From positions 1 to 64,000 of the forward strand of contig NZ_FMXT01000009.1 of the NCBI RefSeq assembly GCF_900104335.1: 64,000 nucleotides of DNA, written 5' to 3'. The notes below the pieces were generated by a model. It was not told the origin of the DNA. It saw only the letters and a list, made by a program, of their open reading frames with translations, and ran no database searches. A program made the translations under genes and the position numbers. The stretch comes from Pseudobutyrivibrio sp. YE44 (GTDB lineage: Bacteria > Bacillota > Clostridia > Lachnospirales > Lachnospiraceae). Of this stretch, positions 42,135-49,826 are shown piece by piece (within the stretch, counting starts at the first letter, position 1; each line of letters starts with the position of its first letter).

Positions 42135-44237
42135 TTAGTATTTAATAAACTCCCAAAGTTGTAATGCAATTTTCTTTTTTAAACCAGCACTATCAGGAAT
42201 TCCAAATTCTTTTATTAAACCTCTATACTCTCTAGCCAGTTCTTTTTTTGTCTCAACATCAGAGTTTCTATATACATATTTAATGTACTCCGCAAGAGAC
42301 CATACACAGTGCTGAACTAACTCTTTCTCTTTTTTATCTGTAAAGAAGTTAATTCTTTCTCTTACTGCCCAAATATAATCCTTATACCTTCCAGAAAGAC
42401 CAGCATTCATTATACTGTTTTCTCTCTGATAATATTTGTAAAGACAATCTGGAATGTATGATACAATCTTAGCCTTATACAATAGCTTATAGGTTGTAGC
42501 CTCATCCTCGTGATACTTTCCTTCCGGATATCTGACTCCTTCCCACAACTGTGCTTTATAAAGCTTGTTCCAGGCAACAGTACAAATATTGTTGGTTCGC
42601 ATCATCTGTACAAGGCTTTCTCGACCTGACCAGACACCATAAACATCACTCGTAAATGGAATTTCTGGCTTATCTCCGTCAAACACATATGCAAATCCAC
42701 AAGCTGCAATCTGAGCGTTATGCTTTTCAGCCTGATTCATTAGTATCTCGATAGTACGAACATCAACATAATCATCGCTATCAACAAAGAATATGTATCC
42801 ACCGCTTGACATATCTATACCAGTATTTCTTGCGCCAGAAAGTCCCTTATTTTTTTGATGTGCAACTTTTATTCTTGAATCATTTTTTGCAAGTTCATCA
42901 CACATCTTGCCACTAGAATCTGTAGAACCATCATCAACTAGTATAATTTCCAAATTCTTGTATGTCTGGTTTACAATTGAATCAACACATCTTTCTAGCT
43001 GCTTTTCCACATTATATACAGGGACAACAACCGAAACAATTTCATCTGTGTTTTCAGAATTCAAAATCCCAACGAATCTATCATAATAGGTATGAATGTC
43101 AAATTCCACATTCTTTCGTGCCAATTTGTAGCCTTTTTTGCCAAGGGCGAGGCGAAACTCTTTTTCGAAACCCAGTTTTCTAAGGGCAACATATAAATTA
43201 TCACTCAAATTATTATTCTTGTCTACAATTAATGCTCCATCTCCTACAACTTCTGGAAGCGCGCCAGAATTTGTTGTGATAAGAGGAATACCCTTAGCAA
43301 TAGTTTCCAATGCCACAAGTCCAAACGGTTCTTCATTAATTGTTGGCATTACAACAACGTCAAACTCGTTGTACTTTTCTGCCATATCTTTTGTAGATAT
43401 CCTCCCATGGCACTTTACAGCCTGTGGATTCCTATCAGCCTCTAGAAGAACTTGCTTTTCATATTTTGTAGGATTATCAGAAAAGCCTATTATATCTAGA
43501 CTAATATGCGAACGTTCTATACCACTCAATGACTCAAATAGCATATTGTACGCTCTTACAAGTTCTAAAACACCCTTTTCAGGAATAACTCTTCCCGCAT
43601 AAAGGAATTTTGTATTCTCATCATTATCCTTTGTCGTAATAGAATATGAATCAAAATCTACACCATTGTAAAGTATATCAACAGATGCATTACTAGCATA
43701 TTTTAATATTTGGTTCTCAATATACTTGCTAATTGCAATAAAACGAACACCAGCATCTGCTAACAATCTTATTTGTTCTGGTGATCTATATATATCCACA
43801 TCATTATGCATGTGAAAAAAGATAGGATAATTTCTTTCCCCACCTATTCTCTTTAACAATTCTACAGCCGTAGACATTTGATTTTCTATAATAACAGCAG
43901 AATAAGATTCTTCCAACAAAGAATCTTCTAATAAAAATCTATTTATAATGTTCTTATCAAGTAAGCGAGTAGCACTCTTGGTTCCTATAGTTCGATAGTA
44001 CTTATCAGTCAGCTTCTCTATCTTTGATGAAATTAAATTGGGCGAAATTGAAATTATTTTAGTATGAGAATAGTTTAAATTTTCATAAGAAGTGTCAGCA
44101 ATAGTGTATAAATCTATTGCATAATTTTGCGATATTTCATTTTGATTTAAAAGACACGTAATAAGCTCCTCCACAGCCCCACCTTTAGTGGCAGGTACCG
44201 GGAGGATGCAAGGTGCTATAATTGCAATCTTTTTCAT
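42135..44237 (-). CDS. Bifunctional glycosyltransferase: GT4 fused to GT2
   Basis: The 700-residue protein carries two complete transferase domains. Residues 1 to about 395 are GT4 (GT-B fold): IAIIAPCILPVPATKGGAVEELI at the start, FLYAGRVIPEKGVLELVRAY, and the donor-binding EPFGLVALETIAKGIPLITT with the catalytic-type E-x7-E. Residues from about 400 are GT2: SVVVPVYNVEKQLERCVDSIV, ILVDDGSTDSSGKMCDEL and FFVDSDDYVDVRTIEIL. Such fusions add two successive sugars without releasing the intermediate. The C-terminal domain is close to the neighbouring stand-alone GT2 proteins. It follows a GT4 gene by 7 bases. Both donors are unknown. Confidence 0.9.
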   Translation of the reverse strand: MKKIAIIAPCILPVPATKGGAVEELITCLLNQNEISQNYAIDLYTIADTSYENLNYSHTKIISISPNLISSKIEKLTDKYYRTIGTKSATRLLDKNIINRFLLEDSLLEESYSAVIIENQMSTAVELLKRIGGERNYPIFFHMHNDVDIYRSPEQIRLLADAGVRFIAISKYIENQILKYASNASVDILYNGVDFDSYSITTKDNDENTKFLYAGRVIPEKGVLELVRAYNMLFESLSGIERSHISLDIIGFSDNPTKYEKQVLLEADRNPQAVKCHGRISTKDMAEKYNEFDVVVMPTINEEPFGLVALETIAKGIPLITTNSGALPEVVGDGALIVDKNNNLSDNLYVALRKLGFEKEFRLALGKKGYKLARKNVEFDIHTYYDRFVGILNSENTDEIVSVVVPVYNVEKQLERCVDSIVNQTYKNLEIILVDDGSTDSSGKMCDELAKNDSRIKVAHQKNKGLSGARNTGIDMSSGGYIFFVDSDDYVDVRTIEILMNQAEKHNAQIAACGFAYVFDGDKPEIPFTSDVYGVWSGRESLVQMMRTNNICTVAWNKLYKAQLWEGVRYPEGKYHEDEATTYKLLYKAKIVSYIPDCLYKYYQRENSIMNAGLSGRYKDYIWAVRERINFFTDKKEKELVQHCVWSLAEYIKYVYRNSDVETKKELAREYRGLIKEFGIPDSAGLKKKIALQLWEFIKY

Positions 44238-44244
44238 ATATTTT

Positions 44245-45378
44245 TTATAGTGCTTTTATGCCACCCTTATATAACTTAATTGTACGAGCTACAACATCAT
44301 CCCAATTATATTTATTGAGAACGAATTCAGCGGCCTGCGACTTGTATGTGTTAACTTCCTGCTTGTCATCCAAAAGTTGAATTAATTTGTTTTTCAAATC
44401 TTCTACGTCACCCTTTTGGAAGGTGATTCCCTTATCCTGAACAACACCTGCAGTTTCATTAATATCACTAACAAGGCAACAGTTACCATAGCTCATTGCC
44501 TCAAGAAGAGAAATTGGCATGCCCTCTACATCACTTGGTAATACGTAGAGATAAGCATTTGAATATAACTCTTCAAGAATCTGTCCCTGCTGGAAGCCAA
44601 GCAACATGATTCGCTCGTCTTCTCTAGCTGCTTTCTTAATCTTTGAAACATAATCATTACTGTGACTTGTTCCACCAACAATAACAAGCTTCTTATCAGT
44701 GTGAATCTGCTTATAAGCTTTGATTAGGTAGTGAAGTCCTTTTTCAGGCACTATACGAGCTAAGAAAAGAATGTATTCATCCTTCTTTAATCCGAACTGC
44801 TCTGTAATAGCATCAGCCTCAAGAATCTCTGGCTTACCAATTCCGTTAGGAATTAATGTGGCTTCTCTATTATACTTGTCCTTAAAGAACTTCTTATTAC
44901 CCTCAGAAAGAACTATTAATTCATCAGCATACTTTGCTGCACATTTCTCGCCAAACTCAAGATATCTTGTGGCAAAGCCACCCCACTTAGCTCTTTGACT
45001 ATCAATACCATGGATTGTTGCAACAGTATGAATTCCTAATAAATGTGGAAGCCATAACATTGCGCATGGGCCTGATGCATGAAAATGTATAACATCATAG
45101 TGATGGAAAACTGCATGCAATGTTGCAAGAACAGAATAGATTGTAGCATTCAAACTCTTCTTTTCTGAAGTTGGAACAGTAATGATATGTATACCCTTGT
45201 ACATCTTACCGACTGCTATATCGTTTTCAGCACCGGAAACATGATGACCTTTTCTGTTATAAACATAAACATCATGGCCTTCTTCAACCATCTTAGATGC
45301 CAACTCTTCAACAACGATTTCGATTCCTCCCTCTCTGGAAGGAATTCTTTTGTGACCTATCATTGCTATCTTCATCAC
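44245..45378 (-). CDS. Glycosyltransferase family 4
   Basis: The 377-residue GT-B enzyme begins KIAMIGHKRIPSREGGIEIVVEELA, the pattern of the second-sugar rhamnosyl-/glucosyltransferases of streptococcal-type capsule loci (WchF/Cps F-like). It has a GIDSQRAKWGGFATRYLEFGE acceptor-side region, ILFLARIVPEKGLHYLIKAY and the donor-binding block DVEGMPISLLEAMSYGNCCLVSD (about 271-293). It lies upstream of the GT4-GT2 fusion and just after the exported anchored protein, an early position that fits adding the second sugar to the primed lipid (inference). Confidence 0.88.
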   Translation of the reverse strand: MMKIAMIGHKRIPSREGGIEIVVEELASKMVEEGHDVYVYNRKGHHVSGAENDIAVGKMYKGIHIITVPTSEKKSLNATIYSVLATLHAVFHHYDVIHFHASGPCAMLWLPHLLGIHTVATIHGIDSQRAKWGGFATRYLEFGEKCAAKYADELIVLSEGNKKFFKDKYNREATLIPNGIGKPEILEADAITEQFGLKKDEYILFLARIVPEKGLHYLIKAYKQIHTDKKLVIVGGTSHSNDYVSKIKKAAREDERIMLLGFQQGQILEELYSNAYLYVLPSDVEGMPISLLEAMSYGNCCLVSDINETAGVVQDKGITFQKGDVEDLKNKLIQLLDDKQEVNTYKSQAAEFVLNKYNWDDVVARTIKLYKGGIKAL

Positions 45379-45403
45379 TAAATTCTCCCTAAATCAACTA
45401 AAT

Positions 45404-46384
45404 CTATCTCTTCTTAATGTAAAGTACTAATAATGCTCCAACAAATACAACGCCAACAAGTGAAACAATTTTTCCAACAATAGCAAGAATATTCATTACT
45501 GCATTATCTTCAGCTTCAGCCTCTGTCTCCTTGCTAACACTAACACCAAATGTTCCTAAATCTGTGTGAACCTCTTCGCCAGAAACATCTGTATAAACTA
45601 AAGCTACGCTAACATCCTGCTCACCAGACTCTTTGAATGTTAAGTAGAAATCTTCATTGTAGCTCTTTCCGGAATAAATAGTGTCAAGCTTAATTGACTT
45701 ACTACTGCTTGAAACATTACCATCAACAACAAGCTTAGCATCACTAATATTTGAACCGCTCTGGTTTACATATCCAATACTAAGTAATGACTTACCATTT
45801 ACGATAGCATGTGAGCTAACGCTAAGGGACTTAACACCAATTGTACTTCCGCCAGACTTTGGAATAATGAGTGACGCTTCGTTGTTCATGCTCTGTCCGC
45901 CAGCTAAGTAGTTGAATTTACATGTTAAATCAATTGCATCACCAACAAATTGTGAGCTAATGCTAAGTGGTACTTCTACCTCTTTATTCTGTCCTGCACC
46001 GATTGTGCCAACATAAATCTGGTTATCATTTCCATATGTTGGATAAGCCATACCTGACGCACTTGAGAATGTTAACATAAGGCTGGTAGCCGCTGTGCTT
46101 GAACCAGTGTTGTGAAGATTAAGCTTAACTGTAATCTCCTTTCCACTATCAAGCATACCGCCTTCGATTGTATATCCCTCAATTTCAACAATTGCCGATG
46201 ATGAAGCCTCTGCTACTGGAGAAGGAGCCTCTGTAGCTTCTGTAGATTCGGTAGCTGTAGCTACTTCCTCTGTAGGTTCTGTCTCCTCTGTGGCATTTGC
46301 AATTAAACTAACATTTGTAAAAGCGCAAACTGCTGTTAAGAGGCAAACTGCACTTTTCTTGATAATAAATAATCTGTTCTTCAT
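45404..46384 (-). CDS. Exported, C-terminally membrane-anchored protein
   Basis: The 326-residue protein has a signal peptide (about 1-31, ending IANATE), a Glu/Thr/Ala-rich linker (about 32-62) and an Ig-like/CARDB-type beta region in two parts (about 65-180 and 185-280; IEGYTIEGGMLDSGKEITVKLNLHNTG). A C-terminal transmembrane helix (about 300-322) with basic tail YIKKR follows. The body would lie outside the cell. It is encoded between the BY-kinase and the first glycosyltransferase, so it probably helps polymer export or attachment, as do exported proteins in some capsule loci. No LPxTG or known catalytic motif was seen. AGGAGG lies 6 bases before the ATG. Confidence 0.75.
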   Translation of the reverse strand: MKNRLFIIKKSAVCLLTAVCAFTNVSLIANATEETEPTEEVATATESTEATEAPSPVAEASSSAIVEIEGYTIEGGMLDSGKEITVKLNLHNTGSSTAATSLMLTFSSASGMAYPTYGNDNQIYVGTIGAGQNKEVEVPLSISSQFVGDAIDLTCKFNYLAGGQSMNNEASLIIPKSGGSTIGVKSLSVSSHAIVNGKSLLSIGYVNQSGSNISDAKLVVDGNVSSSSKSIKLDTIYSGKSYNEDFYLTFKESGEQDVSVALVYTDVSGEEVHTDLGTFGVSVSKETEAEAEDNAVMNILAIVGKIVSLVGVVFVGALLVLYIKKR

Positions 46385-46393
46385 TATTGCCTC

Positions 46394-47098
46394 CTAGTCA
46401 TTCTTCCTATTCTTTTTTGCGTAACGCTCGTTCTGGAAGTAGTCATAATCCTTATGGAATGATGAATACTGATCCATATCAACCTTGTTTACAATTGTTC
46501 CGATGAGATTTGCCTTAACTTCCTTAAGGGCATTTGCAGCCTCAATAAGTCCAACCTTAGTTGTCTCTCCAATTGAAGATACAAGGATTGTTGCATCAAC
46601 ATTTACTGCGATAACCTTTGCATCCATTGCAGCGTTAACAGCTGGCATATCATAAATGATGAAATCATATGACTCTGATAACTCATTTCTAGCTATTGTC
46701 ATCTTGTTAGAACATAATAATCTAACAGGATTATCAATAAGCTCACCACATGGAATATATGAAAGATTCTCTGTAGTTGTTTCGCAGATTACATTCTCAA
46801 GAGTAACTCTATCCATAAGATAATCTGAAAGACCTTCAGAAACATTCTCATTTAATCTCTTATAACGATTCTTCTTTCTCATATCACCGTCGATAAGAAC
46901 TGTCTTCCATCCTGAGCTTGCAAGTGCTGCTGCAAGGTTAATTGCCACAGTTGTTGTACCATCACCTGTCTCACATCCACAAATAACAAAGCTCTTATAA
47001 CCATTCTGCTTCTTAAGAATATGAAGGTTCATTACTGACTGGTCAAAAGCGTCGTTAAGTATATAATTATCATTCTTGTAAATATCTAGCTTTTTCAC
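46394..47098 (-). CDS. BY-kinase-like (CpsD/CapB) protein with altered P-loop
   Basis: The 234-residue protein has the CpsD/CapB layout and works with the Wzz-like membrane protein encoded just before it. Walker A prime (TVLIDGDMRKK, about 79-89) and Walker B (FIIYDMPAV) are intact. The C-terminus has a Tyr-rich tail (QYSSFHKDYDYFQNERY) of the kind that is autophosphorylated. The P-loop, however, reads CETGDGTTTVA: the usual Lys before Ser/Thr is Thr. This may weaken ATP binding or use a different Lys. It starts at GTG with GGAGG 7 bases upstream. Without the Lys it may be a kinase with changed activity or a pseudokinase. Confidence 0.85.
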   Translation of the reverse strand: MKKLDIYKNDNYILNDAFDQSVMNLHILKKQNGYKSFVICGCETGDGTTTVAINLAAALASSGWKTVLIDGDMRKKNRYKRLNENVSEGLSDYLMDRVTLENVICETTTENLSYIPCGELIDNPVRLLCSNKMTIARNELSESYDFIIYDMPAVNAAMDAKVIAVNVDATILVSSIGETTKVGLIEAANALKEVKANLIGTIVNKVDMDQYSSFHKDYDYFQNERYAKKNRKND

Positions 47099-47109
47099 TT
47101 CATTACCTC

Positions 47110-47826
47110 CTATTCCTTAAAGTCTGGAATGAGTCCGATTACAGGAATCTCATCTCTAACAGAAGCTTCTCTGACTGTACGTACTTTTCTATCAAAGATT
47201 TCACAAACAACAACAAGACCACATGCTAAGATAAATCCAATTCCCATGTAGATAAATCTCTTCTTCCATGCACTATTTGAAGCATCAAGTGTCTTTGTAT
47301 ATGTGTATGCATTATCCAGTGTTTTAACGGAATCATTCTTAAGAATCTCTTCCATCTCAATCGCATATGACTGCGCCATAGCATCTGCCATCTCCATTGA
47401 AAGTGCAGGATCAACTGTTGTTGCACTAAATGAAATGATAGTTGCAGAACTGTTCATAAAGTTTGAAATAGCTGAAGAAGATGATGTTTTGTTTGCAGAA
47501 GAGCTAACATTTACAGCGCTCTGTACATCTGATGCAGAAACATCACTACGTCCAATAATAAGAGCAGCTCTCTGGCTAACCTTATATGAATTAGCAACGT
47601 TCAAATACGCATTCATGGCTGTAACCGCATTAGTTGCATCTGCATAAGAACCATCTGCCGAAGCATAAACAGTCGCATTTGCAGTATATAAATCATCACC
47701 TACATTTACTGTAAGACCAAATCCGATTATAAAAAATAAAACAGTGATTATTAAGATAAACTTTTTCTTTTTTAGCAGTGCTAATAAACAACGCCCTACA
47801 TCAATTTCTAACTCATTCTTATACAT
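47110..47826 (-). CDS. Wzz/CpsC-type chain-length and kinase-activator protein
   Basis: The 238-residue membrane protein has two transmembrane helices (about 23-42 and 188-208) around an extracytoplasmic domain of about 145 residues rich in Ala, Ser and Thr, with the LEIDVGRCLLALLKKKKFILI start and a short cytoplasmic C-terminus (DRKVRTVREASVRDEIPVIGLIPDF). This is the CapA/CpsC pattern; the C-terminal segment normally contacts and activates the BY-kinase. It is the first gene of the big minus-strand locus and controls polymer length. The 296-base gap upstream is shared with the divergent wzy gene. No phosphatase partner (CpsB/Wzb) is in the window. Confidence 0.88.
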   Translation of the reverse strand: MYKNELEIDVGRCLLALLKKKKFILIITVLFFIIGFGLTVNVGDDLYTANATVYASADGSYADATNAVTAMNAYLNVANSYKVSQRAALIIGRSDVSASDVQSAVNVSSSANKTSSSSAISNFMNSSATIISFSATTVDPALSMEMADAMAQSYAIEMEEILKNDSVKTLDNAYTYTKTLDASNSAWKKRFIYMGIGFILACGLVVVCEIFDRKVRTVREASVRDEIPVIGLIPDFKE

Positions 47827-47968
47827 TTCAAAATATCCTTCCTATTTAATCATAGTCTTCGCAATGTGTTAAATTATATCATCCATGTCAACAATTGTAT
47901 ATTGATATTTTTTTAATTTTAACAAGCCATATATTTATTTTTTTGTTTATTTTCACAAATAATACACA

Positions 47969-47993
47969 TTTCATACTTATGAAACATTTCATA
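47969..47993. promoter_or_regulatory. TTTCATA half-sites in the wzz-wzy divergent gap
   Basis: TTTCATA (47969-47975) and TATGAAA (47978-47984) form a perfect inverted repeat with a 2-base centre, followed by another TTTCATA at 47987-47993. The 296-base gap between the divergent wzz and wzy genes otherwise shows AT-rich DNA and a TATAAT on the minus strand (47873-47878) with only a weak -35. A regulator site is plausible. Confidence 0.4.
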
Positions 47994-48042
47994 ATAATTA
48001 TTGTTTAGTAATTATGCATATTTGTGAGCTCCTTTTCTTATG

Positions 48043-48068
48043 TATAGTGCTATTATATAGTGCTATTG
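48043..48068. repeat. Tandem 13-base repeat upstream of wzy
   Basis: TATAGTGCTATTA is followed directly by TATAGTGCTATTG, about 55 bases before the wzy start. It may be part of the promoter; both units contain TATAGT, which resembles a -10 element. Confidence 0.6.
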
Positions 48069-48122
48069 ATTTTCAATTATTATTATTGTATAGTTACCAC
48101 CGTGAACAGATAGGAGTTATAT

Positions 48123-49475
48123 ATGTTTGTATTTTTAGGATTATTTACATTAGCACTATTGATTGCTAATGGTATTTGCTTTTTCAAAAGGAAATACCTT
48201 TATTTATTTATACCGTGTATGTTGTTCCTACCGAGCTATTATGGGATACACATATCCGATTCTCTACCAGTAATTACAATGGCAAGAATTATGTTCATCC
48301 TATTTTATATATATGCTTATATTAATAGGAAACGCTCCATTAACATTAAAGAAATATCAATAAAAAATCTACCAAAAGAATACTTTTTCTTATATGGATA
48401 TTTCATACTGAGAATTGTTACCAACCTCTATTACGCAACCACATACGGGCAGCCAATCAAAACCATATTCCTCATCATATTTGAACAACTACTATTCTTA
48501 TTGGCTATTTATTTGCTTGCTCTTACAAAAGAAGAGCTTACTACTCTTTTAAAAGTAGTTGTATATGTAGCAACAGCATTATTCGTAATAGGTATATTTG
48601 AAAGTATCACCTCAATCAGACCTTTCGATGCCCTATACACCGCCCAGCGATATATGTTAAATGACCACTATGTTAGATTGGGCTTATTACGTGCCACAAC
48701 CACATTAGGTCTTCCAGGTTTCTACGGAAATATGTGCATCCTTATGCTACCAGCGATTTTCTACTTGTATGAAATCACAAGACATAAGCGTTTTTTGGTT
48801 ATAGCTGGTCTTGATATATTAGCTATGATACATTCCGGTTCTAGATCTGATGTATTCTTTACAACAGCTGTTATTATCGCCTATTTTTTATATGTTGTAA
48901 AAGGAAAAGAACGAAAACTCCTATTTTGCAAAAATGCATTAGCTGTTATTTGTTCATTATTATTAGTAGTGATTGCTTGCAGTTTAATAAACGATAATCT
49001 TCGTTACTTTTATTCAGGTTCCTGCAAAGCAGTATTAAATGAAGTAGGTTTTGATTTTGACTTGGACAAAGATGCCCCTGATGATGTTAATGGATTCGGC
49101 GTTAATCCAACAGGCTCAATATCAAGGACCCGCCAACTATCAGGCCTCACCTACACTGCAAGAATCAATCCTATCTTTGGATTAGGCTCAGGTGCTCAAG
49201 TCAGAGGTGATGTTCAATATTACTGGAAAGACGAATGGCATGTAGTATACTCATACGATTTAGGATTTGTTGAAACATTCTGTGATGAAGGCTTCATTGG
49301 AATATTAGCAATGATTTCCTTATTTATTTTCATGATAGCCACATCAAAAAATAGTAGATTTTTACAGCTTTCAGTTTTCAGCTACTTGTTATCTACATTA
49401 AGTACAGCGAATATGTACACGTTTTTATTTGCTTTCATTTTAATAGAAATATCACTTAGAAAACAAAACGGCTAA
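48123..49475 (+). CDS. wzy: Wzy-like polysaccharide polymerase / O-antigen ligase-type protein
   Basis: The 450-residue protein has about ten to twelve transmembrane segments over its whole length, with one large loop (about 305-385) holding DAPDDVNGFGVNPTGSISRTRQLSGLTYTARINPIFGLGSG. This loop with GLGSG and a later YDLGFVETFCDEGFIG segment is typical of the Wzy_C/WaaL superfamily. Members join repeat units into polymer outside the membrane. AGGAG is 6 bases from the ATG. It is divergent from the wzz gene and ends at a terminator 17 bases away. Polymerases are hypervariable, so identification rests on topology and the loop motif. A lipid-linked oligosaccharide ligase is the main alternative. 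Confidence 0.82.
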   Translation: MFVFLGLFTLALLIANGICFFKRKYLYLFIPCMLFLPSYYGIHISDSLPVITMARIMFILFYIYAYINRKRSINIKEISIKNLPKEYFFLYGYFILRIVTNLYYATTYGQPIKTIFLIIFEQLLFLLAIYLLALTKEELTTLLKVVVYVATALFVIGIFESITSIRPFDALYTAQRYMLNDHYVRLGLLRATTTLGLPGFYGNMCILMLPAIFYLYEITRHKRFLVIAGLDILAMIHSGSRSDVFFTTAVIIAYFLYVVKGKERKLLFCKNALAVICSLLLVVIACSLINDNLRYFYSGSCKAVLNEVGFDFDLDKDAPDDVNGFGVNPTGSISRTRQLSGLTYTARINPIFGLGSGAQVRGDVQYYWKDEWHVVYSYDLGFVETFCDEGFIGILAMISLFIFMIATSKNSRFLQLSVFSYLLSTLSTANMYTFLFAFILIEISLRKQNG

Positions 49476-49491
49476 AAGCCACTACAAATAA

Positions 49492-49520
49492 GTCTCATCT
49501 TTAAGAAGATGAGGCTTTTT
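49492..49520 (+). terminator. Terminator after wzy
   Basis: GTCTCATCTT/GAAGATGAGGC stem (49492-49515) followed by TTTTT. Confidence 0.85.
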
Positions 49521-49684
49521 CTATTCTCAAAAAATCTTTTTTTGCCCCTAAAACATCATTAAATATATGGTGCATATTATGCACCATAATATTTCACTAA
49601 AATTCCGATTTTATGGTTAAGATTTTGTGCAATCCAATAAAAAATAAAATATAGAATAATACCCGTTGCTTTTTGCGTAACATT

Positions 49685-49795
49685 TCTGTAATATATTTAG
49701 GACGTAGTGCCTTAATACACAGGTGTGTATTAAAGTAGCGATACGCCTAGATTTACCAGCTCTATGTAAATCATAAACTAGCTTTTAAGACATTA
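49685..49795 (+). promoter_or_regulatory. Structured leader of unknown class upstream of a beta-helix gene
   Basis: The 351-base gap between wzy and the next gene contains two consecutive hairpins. The first has a perfect AATACACA/TGTGTATT stem (49712-49729) extended by TAGG-CGTA / TACG-CCTA pairs around an internal loop. The second is GATTTAC/GTAAATC with a 9-base loop. They lie within 20-130 bases of the TTG start. A weak likeness to the GEMM-I (cyclic-di-GMP) consensus GGACGCAAAGCC exists (GGACGTAGTGCC here), but the first half of that aptamer is not found. Confidence 0.45.
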
Positions 49796-49826
49796 TATTT
49801 TATAACTATATAGGGAGGTATTATTT

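Noticed and set aside
47870-47900. TTGACA plus TATAAT as the wzz promoter
   Set aside because: On the minus strand the two elements are only 7 bases apart, far from the 16-18 needed, so they cannot be one promoter; only the TATAAT may be used.
49690-49750. Cyclic-di-GMP (GEMM-I) riboswitch in the leader of the beta-helix gene
   Set aside because: GGACGTAGTGCC and a following stem resemble part of the consensus, but the upstream GGGCAAACC half and its GNRA hairpin are absent.
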